Shown: positions 49,101 through 59,799, numbered from the stretch's first letter. The stretch is 64,000 nt of DNA from Aplectana chamaeleonis (GCA_029168955.1 JAPDOI010000154.1:616001-680000); one strand, 5' to 3'. Translations and numbers: made by a program. The notes: generated by a model not told the origin, from the letters alone.

Positions 49101-52100
49101 AATCGCTTCTATCGCGAACCCTGCTCCCGCACTCGTAGGGTAGTGCTCCGGCACAATAAGGGTAGGGTAGTCAACCCCTCGTTGTCAGCAGCTGCTGCAG
49201 TTAGTTGTTAGCAGCAGCTGCTGCTGAAAAATAGCTGCTTGCCGCGAAATGGCCGTCAAATAATGCTCGCCGAAAAACAACCGCGAATGAATGCTTTCCA
49301 AGAGAAGTATACGACTTATTCTTGAGGCAGATTCGGGTGTCAACACCGCCGTCGGTTCAGTTACCCATGTTTGATCGGTCATTTCTCGGTTATTTCGCGA
49401 ACAGCATGTCCGCAGCCGTGTAATAGCCAAGGAATTATCGGGAAATAGTCGATAATTAGCTCACCAGGAACAGCTGCTGAGCCTGGTGTGCTATTCTCGG
49501 CCAAGACTCTCAGAGTGAGTGCCTTTGATGATGTTCTATCCGTCATTGAGGCGTTAGTGATACCATCAATGTCTTATAGACATCTTTCATAGTCCCCACC
49601 GCAAGCGCGTCACGCGCAACAAGCGCGGTGGGCTATGAAAGCTCTCACCGCGCGGGACGAGAGGGAAACAACTATAAAATCTCCAGCGGCACCGTCAGGG
49701 CGGTGCGGGTCAATGTTGGGCCTCAAATGTGATATTCAAATAAATTTCTGACTTGCACGGTAGCCTGGAGTAGTTTCAGAATTTTTTATGTTGGAGTGAG
49801 CTTAAACTGAGAAGCGAGTATTGATTCCAAAGGTGAAACCACTATGGCGGTTTGGACGGTGCCGCTATGGCGGGGATGGACGGGCGGCACGCACGTCCCG
49901 CGCGGTGAGAACTCTCATAGTCCACCTCGCTTCCCGCGCGTCACGCGCGTGCCGCTCTTGAGGTGAGGACTATGAAAGATGCTATAGGTCATTAGTGCCG
50001 TTCCGAAGATATCATACTACAGGTAAGAAGAAGAATTTTTTTCTGAAAACTTTTCTGTTTCTGTTTTTTTATTTCTGGCCGTTTTGGCCTTTCTGTTTTC
50101 TGTTTTCTGACAAACTCGATTTTCTGTTTTCTGAATTTTTTTTTTCGGATTTCCCGCACATCCCCGGTCGGCATGGATCGTGAAGAGACTTCGCGTTCCT
50201 TGTTGAAGGTTGGCGCAAATTCGGTGCCATATGCTATAACATAGGTGCACCGAGTTTGCGCCAACCTTCAACAGTGGTCTCTTCACCAAGTCTCTTCACC
50301 ATCCATGCCGATGTTACAAGTAGATCGACTGGTAACCAAATACAATTTTTTCGTATGTTGAATCCTAATGTCATCAGAAAGTCGCTAGAATGCTCCGTCA
50401 AGATGTTTCACAAGTTCTGAGAAGGAAATCTTTTCCAAACACAGAAAGGTAATGAGACAAGTTTTTTTGCCAGCGTCTTTTCTACCTTTACTGAAAGTGA
50501 AGCGACACCCCTCCTTCTGCCCTCTGCGTCTCGCAGATGAGTTTAATGCTAGCGCAGACACACGAACAACGCAAGATTCCCTTTGACGCGGAAAAAAAAA
50601 CGAAATATGCCACTAGCCATGCATAAGACTTCAAAACTAGCATATTTTCTGTGGAATGAGATTTATCTCCAGAGCAGTTATCATGCAGAGACTAAAAATT
50701 AAATTTTCAGATATTCCTGGATCACCCGTCAGTTCAGCAAGTAAGTTTTGAACATGACTTTAGTAAACCAAGCACGGTTGATCCCCATTCATGGATGCAA
50801 GGATTAGAACGTGAAGCCCGACTCAGACGGTGAGGCCGGGCGGACAGAAGGACAATCAGCACGATTCGTAACAGTTGACCGCACCTGGTCAACTAGCGAA
50901 CTTTTGGTATAACAATGGCCTAAGCGGCAATAATATGTAGAGCTATCAAACCTTTCGTTAGCTCCATCAAAATATTTCAAGATTGCATGGCTTGGTGTCC
51001 GTCAGTCTACGCCAATAACTGCAACGGTAATCCAAAGACGTTTTGCCCCTCGTCAGTGCAGGCAGGCGACGCAGTGGCACCATCAGGAACAGAATGCCGG
51101 TAAGTGGAACTAACTACATCTGAAAAACGGTGGAAACAAGCAGGATGAAGCAATTCTGCTGCATTATCTCAACGAATTCAACAAGGTATGGTTTGAAGAA
51201 TCTAGCATGAAGTAAGAGGAGCGGTTGATGCAATAAACTTGTGAATACGTGATAGGTTCTTCAAATCAGCAAGTGAAAAGGCCTAAAATATTATATAAGT
51301 TTGCCATACTGCAGAACAAAAATTATAGTCCGCTACTGGTTCTCTACTGGCCGTCTACTACGGTAATCGACGCGTTCCCGGCTGAGCACGTTATGCATCG
51401 GCGACCCCGTAAGCGATCGATATGTCACTGCCGACACTCAAAATTCACCAGCTGGACGACAGAGTGACGTGGGGGGGGGGGGGGGATAGGAGAGTGACGG
51501 CACTGACGTATCTATTGCTTTCAATTTTTTCGTGCACACCTAATCTGCAGAGGACGCTTCGAAGGTCGTAGTTGAGGGCCACTAGAGGATCAATGGCGGA
51601 CCATGATTTTCTGCGCTATGGTACAGAGAATGAAACTGTCACTGAGGGCCAAGCTAGTTATCTGCAGCTGAGATTCATGAACCCGAACGCCGCGGCCCAT
51701 ATCTGGGTTTGTCGCTAGAATTTTGAGTACCCTATATAAAACGTCGTATTTCACATAATTCGAGAGCGGCGCGCGCGACGCCTCGGCCTCCGTCTGCCCT
51801 ACGCCCCCTCACTGTCTCTAACCTCCGCTACGCACCAGCACGCGTAGGAAAAAAGTGAATTTCGCCGTTTTATAGTCCATAAATATAGAAGCAAACCCTA
51901 CTGTAGCTCATGGTTTGTTGTTTGTGAATATCAGCCCGGATGATGGTCTGGAAAAGCCCTTAAGCGAGAAGAGGCGGGCGGAGGCGGACTAATGATCGAG
52001 TACGGCCCCCGTCATAGTTGGCCGTAGGCCGAACTGCGCGTCCTCTCCCGTCCCTAATTATACAGCGCTGTCCTACACCATCCCTAAAGGCGACTGTATG

Positions 52101-53118
52101 CCTATCGACTAGGCTGGCGCACTGCGGACGGCGCATTCCGGTCACAACGGGGGGTGGGTTCTCACCTCAGTAAGCATACGTATCGACCGGGACGGCCACG
52201 GACGGGACAGGCGGGGTCAGTCCGGACACATCGGGAAGATATTTAGACATGAGTGAGCAATGAATTGCATACATATTGGCCGAGCTGTCTACAACCTATC
52301 GGCCGAATATGACGGGGACCTAAAAGAGAACGCATAGGCTGTTCTAATTCGGAATATCAAGCTGTACCATTCAGGCAAAGTGGTCTCGGAAGATTATCTT
52401 GGTGTCTCGAAATGCGAAAGGCCGATTACCTCGTCCGGTTTAGTGTACTTTATCAACAACCCGTCGAGAACGGAAGGGAATGAAGAGCTACTACTAAAGG
52501 CACAAGTATTGCTGGTTGTCGTGTTCCTGCGACCGATAGATGCCCGGCACAAAAACGTCACATGCGCGCATGGTTTCACTGCGTTAGAGACGCAGAAACA
52601 CACATCTTACGGCCACTCTTCATTTGTTCTTTCTGAGGCTTAGTGCATACTTCCTGCGACGCGCGACAGCGACAGTGTATGTCAGCAATATCGACTTTCG
52701 GTCGATTTATATGGCAAACACTATGTCGCGTCGCCCGTCGCGCGAAGTATGCACTAGGCCTTACGCTCTCTCCCTAGCTTCGGCACTCTGGAATCATCAC
52801 CGTTGTTCATTATGTAGGCATCATGAGCAGGAAGAATTGTGAAAAAAACGATATCTTCTGTCAATGTAAAAGTGATTTCAGCGAAACTTGGACATGCCCT
52901 CCTGGATCGTCCCCCTACTACTACACTGCGGCAACTGCGGGCACCCCAAACACTTATCCACCAGGTAAGGCTCTGTTTGAAGGGGCATTAGTCGTTAGTT
53001 CTCGATCTCAACTGTTTCAGGACCAACATTCGCCCGATGTTTCCCTCCCCCGAACAATTTCTATTACCTACCAAACGGTGCTACCAGGGTCACTGCTGTT
53101 TCATGCGAATTTCCTTAA
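43160..53118 (+). CDS. Small cysteine-rich secreted protein, six-exon model
   Basis: Exons: 43160-43265, 47823-47858, 50711-50740, 50982-51099, 52882-52964, 53021-53118. All acceptors end AG and all donors begin GT. Lengths sum to 471 nt, an exact frame of 156 codons plus TAA. Domains in order: signal peptide (SIIVSTISWNFLHARCC), TVSPEETTT, a Thr/Ala linker (AASTTTAVATTT), IPGSPVSSA, a cysteine module (CMAWCPSVYANNCNGN, then TFCPSS and GTEC), ETWTCPPGSSPYYY, and PTFARCFPPPNNFYYLPNG ending VSCEFP. The Thr-rich linker suggests O-glycosylation. The introns hold about seven mobile elements. The family is not recognised; extracellular location is inferred. Confidence 0.72.
44042..44764. mobile_element. 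Palindromic mariner derivative
   Basis: The TIRs are TTAGGTTGATGCAAAAGTTTCC at 44042 and its complement ending at 44764, flanked by TA (44040, 44765). The body is two inverted copies of a transposase C-terminal third meeting near 44390. The plus arm reads [30 protein letters not shown] (44420-44643), and the minus arm carries [20 protein letters not shown]. It is absent from the paralogous site near 21815. Transposase binding ends are kept, and a complete gene is impossible. Confidence 0.88.
44965..45448. mobile_element. TTAA-flanked MITE, family D copy 1
   Basis: The ends are TTAA|AGGCACAGTACACCGTCAG and GGGTGTCCTGTGCCT|TTAA. A close copy is at 59271-59754, sharing GCGACCACCACAGGCCCGACC (twice within each copy) and CCTGAGACAACTCGTCCACC. 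Confidence 0.9.
45481..45972. mobile_element. TA-flanked MITE with CAATACCGCCGCTA ends
   Basis: The arms are inverted over about 110 bp: CAATACCGCCGCTA, GGGAAAAAAATGGGCGAAATG, CAAAGTGGGCAA, GACCACAAC.CGCCTCAAAG and CTCCGTTTTCAATT.CGAA are all complemented at the right. TA lies at 45479 and at 45973. The right TA is also the left target of the next element. Confidence 0.9.
45975..47555 (-). mobile_element. Tc3-like transposon
   Basis: The ends are CACTGCGTTTCATATCTATA (45975) and TATAGTTATGAAACGCAGTG (to 47555), flanked by TA (45973, 47556). A second internal CTATAGGTCCACTGAATG at 46165 repeats part of the TIR, like the internal transposase sites of Tc3. At 1.58 kb it is a plausible full-length element with a broken transposase on the minus strand. 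Confidence 0.88.
46285..47285 (-). pseudogene. Tc3-like (DD34E) transposase, damaged
   Basis: The minus frame 46795-46343 reads IWSDKKKFNLDRPDGGRGYW (first D), MDSEDYQKVLEYRLLALIRR, then FTFMHENAAIHASRSTSAWL, where the usual QDN is now HEN so the second aspartate is lost, and PACSPDLNPMENL (terminal E). The N-terminal helix-turn-helix half lies at 46800-47280 in other frames, with stops and shifts. The element therefore cannot self-mobilise. Confidence 0.85.
47956..48035 (+). repeat. Dispersed repeat with GGCGCAGCGTCCGCGCG-like core
   Basis: GTGTGGAGAGAAGGAGACGC, AGCGTACGCGCGCAGACGCAC and GAACGGAAATAAAT match 63696-63755. An inverted, more diverged copy is at about 51779-51850. It lies in intron 2 of the gene at 43160. 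The class is unknown. Confidence 0.65.
48036..48592. other. Intron sequence, no feature recognised
   Basis: Short open frames, one with a hydrophobic start at 48181, lack family motifs or usable splice sites. The interval ends at the target site of the next hAT-like element. Confidence 0.3.
48785..49125. mobile_element. TTAA-type MITE, family E copy 2
   Basis: The left end is TTAA|AGGCAGGGTTGGCGATAAG. The right end, CTATCGCGAACCCTGC, is followed by TCCCGC, so the terminal CT and TTAA have decayed. The body resembles 35256-35698 in inverse (TGATGACCAAATCTACATTTT, CTAAAGTAATTTCTGAGCAT). Confidence 0.75.
49575..49988. repeat. Palindromic repeat, CATCTTTCATAGTCC ends
   Basis: The left arm 49575-49690 (GACATCTTTCATAGTCCCCACCGC, GTCACGCGCAACAAGCGCGGTGG, CTCACCGCGCGGGACG) has its inverse at 49880-49985. 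The loop is about 190 bp. Internal short palindromes give a double-hairpin. Part of the end recurs at 55073 (AAGGACTACGAAAGACGC). Confidence 0.8.
50167..50312. repeat. Hairpin element, copy 1 (paired with 62083)
   Basis: GTCGGCATGGATCGTGAAGAGACTTCGCG and TTGAAGGTTGGCGCAAA are complemented on the right (TTTGCGCCAACCTTCAA, CTCTTCACCATCCATGCCGAT). The outer left arm is interrupted: the hAT-like element at 48593-50166 inserted at its GTCGGCAT. Confidence 0.85.
50313..50710. other. Intron sequence, no feature recognised
   Basis: The sequence between the hairpin element and exon 3 of the secreted-protein gene. Nothing beyond spacer is seen. Confidence 0.3.
51100..52881. other. Intron 4: decayed repeats and a GC-rich hairpin
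   Basis: 51330-51640 has diverged pieces of the palindrome family at 41737. 51469-51486 is an 18-base G run. 51779-51850 is an inverted copy of the repeat at 47956 and 63650. 52638-52757 is a palindrome (TAGTGCATACTTC..GCGACGCGCGAC against GTCGC..CGCGCGAAGTATGCACTA). No coding exon other than the flanking ones is seen. Confidence 0.5.
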
Positions 53119-55132
53119 AGACATTCTGAATCATTCATTTATTCATTATGTTCATTACATATTTTCACATATCAATTTTTAAAACGCTTCTGATCATTTT
53201 GCTGCAAAGCTCTCAAACGAGTTACAAAAAAGCCTTACAACTGTACACTACCTCGTTACAGTGTCATTGCATCGAATGAGATTTGTCATACATGTTCTAA
53301 AAATTGTTTTTCTTACACTATTTCAACATGCGAGCATGCAGTTGTTATAGTAATACACTCATGCCATACGAATTGTTTCAAATCGAACTATCTGAACACT
53401 GACAATCCGAATACCTGCTCCTATTCGGAAATTGTGGAGTCGCACGTTCTGAGTTTATTCGCTAATTTAACCATACTATTCGAATAAACATTCGAATACA
53501 GATACTTCCGAATAGTTCGCTCCGAAGTCGCTACCTATAAGGTGCTGTGCGTGACCCACTTACAAGGGAAGGATCATTGCATTCCGTGGCCATTCCAAAT
53601 GAAATGAGTGATACTAGGATCAATTTTCGACGTAGAATTCAAATTTTCAGATCGCAGCTGCAAATCGTTTGTCTGAAAGGAGTTATAGGCGTTTTCAGCG
53701 CTTCACTCTTAGACGCATCATAACGTGTAATCCATGAGTCTTCATCGCATTCTAAGATACACCGATGTGACTTCTACGCCAGGAATCATCTCATAGTGTG
53801 TTAGAATGCCGAAGTATGCTGCTACGATGAACGAGGCTGCCCGCCGTGATATACGAAGTCAGCGCCCCCAGAGCTGTGACCGGTTGGCGCATTGGGAGTG
53901 CCTGCTGCAACACGAGAAATCACGTCAGAGGTTCGAATCTATGCCACACTCGTAGGTTTTGCACTCTTGTGAAATACCCGTTTTAATCTCGTAAAGGGCA
54001 GAGGATTGGTAGTTTTATCGTCCGAGAGCTTTTTTTGTGAGAAAATGAAGAGTTTTAGTCGTGAAGGTCTGATCCCCATGGTTGGTGTTTTACTGTGAAA
54101 ATAACTGGACTTGCAAAAAATTTGTGGCTACGAGCACATGTGATTATTGTGAACAAAAAGTTCGAAACGAAGGATCTTCTCATAATGAGAATACTTAATG
54201 AAGTGAACTTTTGAACAACCATCAGAATCACACAGGCCTACCAATTGAGGAGGGAAACAGTACTGAACGGGAGTTTCATACTGTCCAGGATGGTTTTCAT
54301 GATACCCTGCCGCATACCATGAATGAGCGAGAAAATTCCTAAAACTTGGAGCACAAAATTGAAAGTACACAAGAGATAACAATTGAATGATTGATTCACG
54401 TAAGTATACGGAGTTGTCCAAATCGTGTGCTATGATCTGAGAAGTGATGCGATTTTACATAGACTTAAAGGGTAAGTGAAATCGTCTGAGAACAATATTG
54501 ATTGGGAGATCGTGGCATCGGGAAAAGCGGGCTGATCTGGCGCAAATGCCACAAACACAATTTCTCAAAAGTTTTTTTTTTCAGAATTACTGGAGGTTGT
54601 AGTAACCAGAATACCATATTTCTATTGTTTGAAAGAGATCAGGCTAGCTAACAAGGGAAGGATCATTACATGCCGCGGCCATTCCAAATGGAATATGCGT
54701 TTCTAGGAATAATTTTTGACGTAGAATTCGATTTTTTGCATTACAGCTGCGAATCTTTCCTCTGAACGGAGTTATGAGCTTTTTTATATAGATTCCTATA
54801 GAGAAACGGCATTGTACATGTCGTAACCTGCAGAAATCTTTCGAAAAACCAGAAACAGATATCTTATTCGTGATCAGCACCCGCAAATAACCCCCCTAGA
54901 CAAATTCATTTTTCGACCTTCGGACCCCCAAAAGTGGGATTGAGTTGTGGGATCACCTGCATGGGGCTACGAATGTGAAGAATTTTTTTTCGCCCAAACG
55001 TCGTATATGGGGGATTTTTGGAGCGCTGAACACGAATATGACGTTCTTTTCCAATACTCGAGTTGACTATCGTAGGTAAGGACTACGAAAGACGCGCAAC
55101 CTTACGTACACATTTTGCAAAATTGCCCATGA
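53119..55132. other. Intergenic with a duplicated 170-bp block
   Basis: 53562-53715 and 54648-54790 share ACAAGGGAAGGATCATT, GGCCATTCCAAATG, GACGTAGAATTC and CAGCTGC.AATC; the first phrase also starts at 58843. 53400-53530 has ATTCGAATA words. 53890-53962 contains a GGTTCGAATCT B-box-like and TTGGCGCATTGGGAG A-box-like pair with poor stems, so a tRNA relic at best. No gene is seen. Confidence 0.4.
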
Positions 55133-55596
55133 AAGGCACCTAACATTCAGAGGATACTATTTAAGAGCTTCTTCTTATACCGAACAGAATCATACGCTGA
55201 TCACAATGGTATCCATGGAATCGTTCTGAGCATCTACAGACAGGGCTATGGCCTCTTGAGTATGTATGAGCTTTGAAGGTGAAAACATAGTTTACGGGTT
55301 GTCCAAGGCCTGTATTTCTGTTCATTCGCCATCGCTGAGAGAACCAGAATGAAAAGTCGGACAGGCAACAGAGTGAAAATCGAGAAAGCCGTCGAAACTG
55401 ATCCATTTAGTTGACTATTGAGTGCGAAAATCGAAAAAAAGGGCGTGGTCCCTGGCGGCGAATGGGGGATCGGACTTGTCGCTGTTGCCTATACCCCGCT
55501 TACCCGGTTGAATTGAGATACCGCCATCGGCAGAAGGGTTACACCACTTAATTACATCAAAATATCGAAACTCGTACCTGAGGGTGTACTGTGCCG
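55133..55596. mobile_element. Degenerate MITE, family C/D-like
   Basis: The left end reads GAAAGGCACCTAACATTCAG and the right TGAGGGTGTACTGTGCCG, the mirrored family D ends, but both TTAA sites are lost. Body words GCCTGTATTTCTGTTCATTCGCC and AGGGCGTGGTCC tie it to families C and D. Confidence 0.6.
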
Positions 55597-55699
55597 TTGG
55601 AAGCGAAATGGGATTCTCTAGCCATGCAAAAATGGAAGCTGTATCTATCCACCAATCGTGCACAGAACCCTGGAAGACGTCTTGAGTTTTGTGTTTCAG

Positions 55700-55723
55700 T
55701 CGTGACAGCCACAACAGCTGCAG
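55700..55723 (+). CDS. Orphan 24-nt Thr/Ala linker exon
   Basis: GTGTTTCAG precedes and GTACGT follows a 24-base segment that reads VVTATTAA with phase-1 ends, the same phase and composition as linker exon 2 (47823-47858) of the gene at 43160. No neighbouring signal-peptide or cysteine exon is identified, so it may be a relic or belong to an unrecognised paralog. Confidence 0.4.
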
Positions 55724-55769
55724 GTACGTTGGTTTGTGACCACTACAAAACTACTTGGTCTGACTCTAT

Positions 55770-56060
55770 ACTTGTTATCCGAATCACTCCTTTTCGGATA
55801 TCCGACCAGCTATCCGAGATTCGGATAATCCGATATCCGAAAATTCGAAAAAACGCATTATCTGAAACGAACCAATATCCACGAGATTTAAAATCGGCTA
55901 TATCTGAATTAAACCGTGATCCTCAATAATTCGGATAAAATCGAATAAATTCGGATAAAATCGGATAATTTTTGTTAAAACTGGATAAATTCGCATACAA
56001 TCCTACGAATTCGGATGAAATCGGATAATGTTCGGATAAAATCGGATAAAATTGCATCTA
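55770..56060. repeat. TCGGATAA-word array
   Basis: The words ATTCGGATAAAATCGGATAA and ATCCGATATCCG recur at irregular spacing through about 290 bp. The style matches the subterminal word arrays of the hAT-like elements in this window, but no hAT end with an 8-bp duplication is found. Confidence 0.6.
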
Positions 56061-56488
56061 ACCACGCCCATTTTTTCCGGGCCGTCTTCTACTTAAGACA
56101 TCAACCCTGAGATTTCCTCATCCTTCCGAAATCAGAAGAGTCGTTGGGGCGCGGAAAAATGAGCGTGGTCAGGTGAGATAATCAAGTGCTAGTTATTCAG
56201 TGTAGAAAATCTTTTGTATCATTGCTTCGCGTATATACTTGTTACTAGCTATGTACTTATCCTGAACCAAACTTGTGTATGGATAATATCGTGCCTTCCT
56301 ACCAAGATATCGTCGCATTGAAAATTTGTTTGAATATTTTTTATTAATATGCATATATGAAGTTTGCAGTTTGTATGTGAACATGCTGCAAATGCAATGA
56401 TGTACCAGGCCGTCCAATAATTCCTGTTCGAAAATTTTCAAAATTCTATAATTTTCCTTACAAGTGTTATAATATCAGGCAGGTGTAA

Positions 56489-56535
56489 GAACCTTCTAGA
56501 AGGGTCTCCAAAGTTTTAGGCTAGGGGTATATAAG
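56489..56535 (+). promoter_or_regulatory. Heat-shock-element-like array plus TATA box
   Basis: GAA-CC-TTC-TA-GAA-GG-GTC at 56489-56506 gives three perfect alternating nGAAn units and one imperfect. TATATAAG follows at 56528-56535, and the transposase frame starts 38 bp later. The same arrangement occurs in the mariner at 60241-60815, where four units are perfect. Binding of heat-shock factor is inferred from the motif only. Confidence 0.65.
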
Positions 56536-56572
56536 GCGCAGTCGCGGGGTCTAGCTACCAGTACAAGCTAAA

Positions 56573-57345
56573 ACGGACCAAGGTCGAATTCGTACGTTCG
56601 CGTACTACGAGTGGCTGCTGGGCAACGACACGGGCACCGCGGTCGCCAACATCTGCAGAGCGTACAAGGAGGATGCAGTGTCCCAACGCACAGTCAGCCG
56701 CTGGTTCAATCGTTTCGAGAGCGGCGACACGAGCCTCGAGGACAGGGAGCACAGCGGGAGGCCTTCTACGGTGGATGATGACGAAGTCCGTCGCTGTATC
56801 AAGGAGAAGCCGGAACTGGCGACGACGCTCGGCTGCAGCAAGTCCACCATCCACAATCGACTCAACTTACTCGGCTACCACAAAGTTCTGGCCCGTTGGA
56901 TCCCCCACCGTCTGACGGACGCCAACAAGCAGAGCCGCGTGGCCGTCTGCCAGTCCCTCCTCCTTCGTCCGCATCGCAAGGAGTTTCTCGAGGACCTGGT
57001 CACTGGGGATGAGAGCTGGGTCCTCTACGACAACGTCGCCCGCCGTGCCGTCAGGATCCCGCGCGGAGAAGAGCCGCCGACGACGCCGAAAGCCGACCTG
57101 CACCCGCTGAAAATCATGCTCTGCTGCTGGTGGGACACCTAGGGCATGCCGTACTTCGAGCTGCTCCCAGCAGGCAGGACGGTCACCGCCTCCATCTACA
57201 CCGATCAGCTCGAGAAACTAGCCGCCGCCATCCGAAAAAAGCGTCCCCGACGGGCCTCAGTTCACCTACTGCACGACAACGCGCGCCCCCACGTGGCGAA
57301 GGAGACCCAGCAGAAGTTGGCGACGATCGGCGACGAGGCGACGAG
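56573..57345 (+). pseudogene. mariner transposase, start lost, one stop, truncated
   Basis: One frame is open from 56573 to 57142. The expected ATG is ACG (TDQGRIRTFAYYEWLLGND). The helix-turn-helix region includes SQRTVSRWFNRFESGDTS and CSKSTIHNRLNLLGY. First catalytic motif: VTGDESWVLYDN. LCCWWDT is followed by a TAG at 57140, after which the same frame continues GMPYFELLPAGRTVTAS and [18 protein letters not shown] (second D). The third aspartate region is absent. Only three lesions separate it from a typical transposase, so it is young. Confidence 0.9.
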
Positions 57346-57419
57346 TAATTTTGAAATACTTTGGCGTGGTCATGCCTGCCAATGGAATACAATGTCACCT
57401 ACCGTACACCTTAAATAGC

Positions 57420-57680
57420 GACGACGGGACAGATTTATTCGAAATTATTCGAAATTATTACTATTCAAATGTTTATTCGAATAGTAGGCTTCGATTTCGG
57501 ATAGATTTTAATGACCCTGTTTTTTAGGTCCGATTTTTGAACAGATTCGAATGACCCTTTTTTGACGTCCGATTTTCGAGTATGTAGTATTCGAATGGTG
57601 CGAAATGCCGATAATGAATACGTATTCGAATAGCAATTATTCTAACATATCGATTCGAGTCTATTCGAATGGCACAACTA
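57420..57680. repeat. ATTCGAAT-word array
   Basis: TTATTCGAAATTATTCGAAATTA, TATTCGAATAG and two copies of ATGACCCT.TTTT.GTCCGATTTT occur in irregular succession. It resembles the arrays at 24485 and 29118. No hAT end or target duplication is found. Confidence 0.55.
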
Positions 57681-59270
57681 TAGTAAGGCACTACGCACTC
57701 ACGTTACAACCGATTAGTTTAGCTTGTTCTGAGCGTTTTTCTCTGCTGTTACTTCACTATTCGTTGAATAAAGGCCAAATAGCCCCATTTTCAAGTCTAA
57801 CTCGAATGTAATATTCATCGTGAACACTGGTTTTGATACCGACCCAGGTAGTCAGTGTCAAGTTTGATCTACGTATTGCTTAATTCTTCGGAACATTGCC
57901 AAACCTGTGGCGTCTCGTCTCTTCCATGTCCCACGATGAGATTCCAGTTCTCGTGTTAGCCAAGATTATCGTCAAAGCTAAGATCAAGTATTGTTTTCGT
58001 CTGCGCTAAACAGTCACTGGCAATCATGAATACCCTTTCAGCGTCTTCAAGAACTCATTTTTCTGGAAGTTATTTTCTGTGTAAAAATTCGCCGACAAAC
58101 TGAAGAAGTCAATGTATCTATAGATAATTCGTATATCATATATAGTCCGCATATATACTAGATCCACATGGAAGTTGTGATAAATCCTCAAGTCGTCGAT
58201 TTCTTTTTTTTTTCGCGATAATCTCATTATGGCTAGAATCTTTGTACCTCGAAATATGCAGGAATTTCTTATCAGCATTTACAAAAACCCATGAATCTAC
58301 CTTCTCTCGTTTCCACTAGAACATAACTTACACTAACGCGTCATTTCGGAAAATAATCTGTTGAGTATTGTGGGGAACGTAAAAAGAAACGATTTGAAGT
58401 TTGGTAAAAATCCCTAATGCTTATAGGCAGATCAAAAACTCAAGAAATGCTTTTATTTTTATTTTCAGTTGCTTGACCTTTTTCAGCCTAAACTTCATCC
58501 TGGGGATTATGGGGAACGCTGAACACTAATACAAGTCTACTTTCACCTTCTCAGAAGACTACTGTCATTGATAGTAGGAAAAACAGCATTTGTCTTCAGT
58601 GTCCAACCATATTCTTCCGAAAAACTGAAAGTGGACCTAAAATTCGTGTTCAGCGCACCAACTACATACTCCTCCCCTGTTCGAAGTCCTTAAAGTCACA
58701 AAATTTAGCCTTCTGACGTTTTTGATCTACCCAAGTGCACTTAATGCAAACAATACCCTCAGACATGAATTTCGTGATTTTTATTTGATTGTGGGGGGCT
58801 ACAGGCCGGCTAGCAAATAACTTTGATATTTTGCTAATAAAGCTAACAAGGGAAGTGTTTAATGCGGTAAACGCATCTGCGAAAACGAATTACAAAGCCA
58901 GAATCTCTTATGCATCTATAGTAAAACTGCGCAGTACATATCCCGCCCCGTGCTGCAGTTTCCAAGAAGGCACAAACTTGAACCGGTCTTTTTTGTACTT
59001 TTTGTACCTTCCAAAACAAGCAATGACATTTCGAAAACCTGTAAACAGACCTCATGATCAATCACACTGGACAACATTTGACTGAAAGCCCATTTTACGA
59101 ACTTTGTACAGTGATGGCGTTTTGGACCGGAGTGTTGCGCAGATGTACTGAAGCCGAAGGAAACAATCTCGACCATATGTTGTAACTTTCTGAGCTCAAT
59201 TAATTGCCTTTCTTCAAGTGCGGCTCTCACATACATTGGCTCTAGCGAGCACGAGGTAGTATGGCTTTAA
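57681..59270. other. Intergenic, no gene recognised
   Basis: A decayed MITE end (ATTCATCGTGAACACTGG) lies at 57811-57828. CTAACAAGGGAAG at 58843 marks a third copy of the repeat start seen at 53562 and 54648. Several short frames on both strands show no motif. Confidence 0.35.
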
Positions 59271-59754
59271 AGGCACAGTACACCCTCAGATAAGAATTTC
59301 GAGATTTACTTGTAATTAGGTCGAAGACCCCTCCTGTATAACACGTGCCAAATACCAGATCTCATTTCCTCCAAACAAGCGAGATATAAGCGACCACCAC
59401 AGGCCCGACCCCCTTCGCTCACCACCACAGGCCCGACCCCCTAACAGACTTTCGAACTCGATAGCTGCTCGATGGATGGATGAATTCCAACAAGTCTTCG
59501 TTCTTCAGTCCATTACCGGACTGTCTCCTTATCCTGGCTTTCTCTCACGCAATGATTACGAATGAAGAGAAATACAGGCCTGAGACAACTCGTCCACCAA
59601 TTTTTCACCCTCAAAATCTAGGCATCTTTGAAGAGCCATAACTCTGTTCAAAGGGGGTCTTGGACAATTCCAGAGACAACACTGTGATCAGCGTGTGAAT
59701 CTCTCCAATATAGTCATAAAATCTCAGAATTTATTTTCTGGGTGTCCTGTGCCT
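59271..59754. mobile_element. TTAA-flanked MITE, family D copy 2
   Basis: The ends are TTAA|AGGCACAGTACACCCTCAG (59267 on) and GGGTGTCCTGTGCCT|TTAA (to 59758). It is over 90% like 44965-45448, so the family has been active relatively recently. Confidence 0.92.
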
Positions 59755-59763
59755 TTAATGGTA

Positions 59764-59799
59764 GACTAACGTTTCGGCGGTCTCGCCCTCTTCGAAGTC
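59764..59799 (-). ncRNA. Degenerate hammerhead-like motif, left arm
   Basis: On the minus strand: GACT, TCGAAGA, GGGCGAGACCGCC, GAAAC, GTT, AGTC. The GACU/AGUC stem I, the GC-rich stem II and GAAAC are kept, while CTGAAGA has become TCGAAGA, so catalysis is doubtful. The geometry (36 nt) is identical to that at 25226-25261. Confidence 0.5.

Larger units (their letters stand above)
48593..50166. mobile_element. hAT-like element with 8-bp target duplication
   Basis: The ends are TAGGAGTGAGCGGAA (48593) and CCCGCACATCCCCG (to 50166). GTCGGCAT flanks both sides exactly (48585-48592, 50167-50174). TTTCTGTTTTCTG words fill both subterminal regions (48608-48690, 50030-50135). At 1574 bp it is nearly the same length as 61371-62946 with the same words, so both are one family. 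A family E MITE and a palindrome are nested inside. No transposase. Confidence 0.85.
56405..57345 (+). mobile_element. mariner element, 3'-truncated, with own promoter
   Basis: The left end after TA is CCAGGCCGTCCAATAATTCC (56405), typical of a mariner TIR. The transposase is unusually GC-rich relative to flanks, suggesting recent acquisition or biased codon use. The element stops abruptly near 57345, before the third catalytic motif, and no right TIR is found. It has a heat-shock-element-like array and a TATA box upstream of the frame. Confidence 0.8.

Noticed and set aside
53890..53962. tRNA gene candidate with A- and B-box-like motifs
   Set aside because: The acceptor and T stems pair poorly and no clear anticodon loop forms; a SINE or tRNA relic is more likely.
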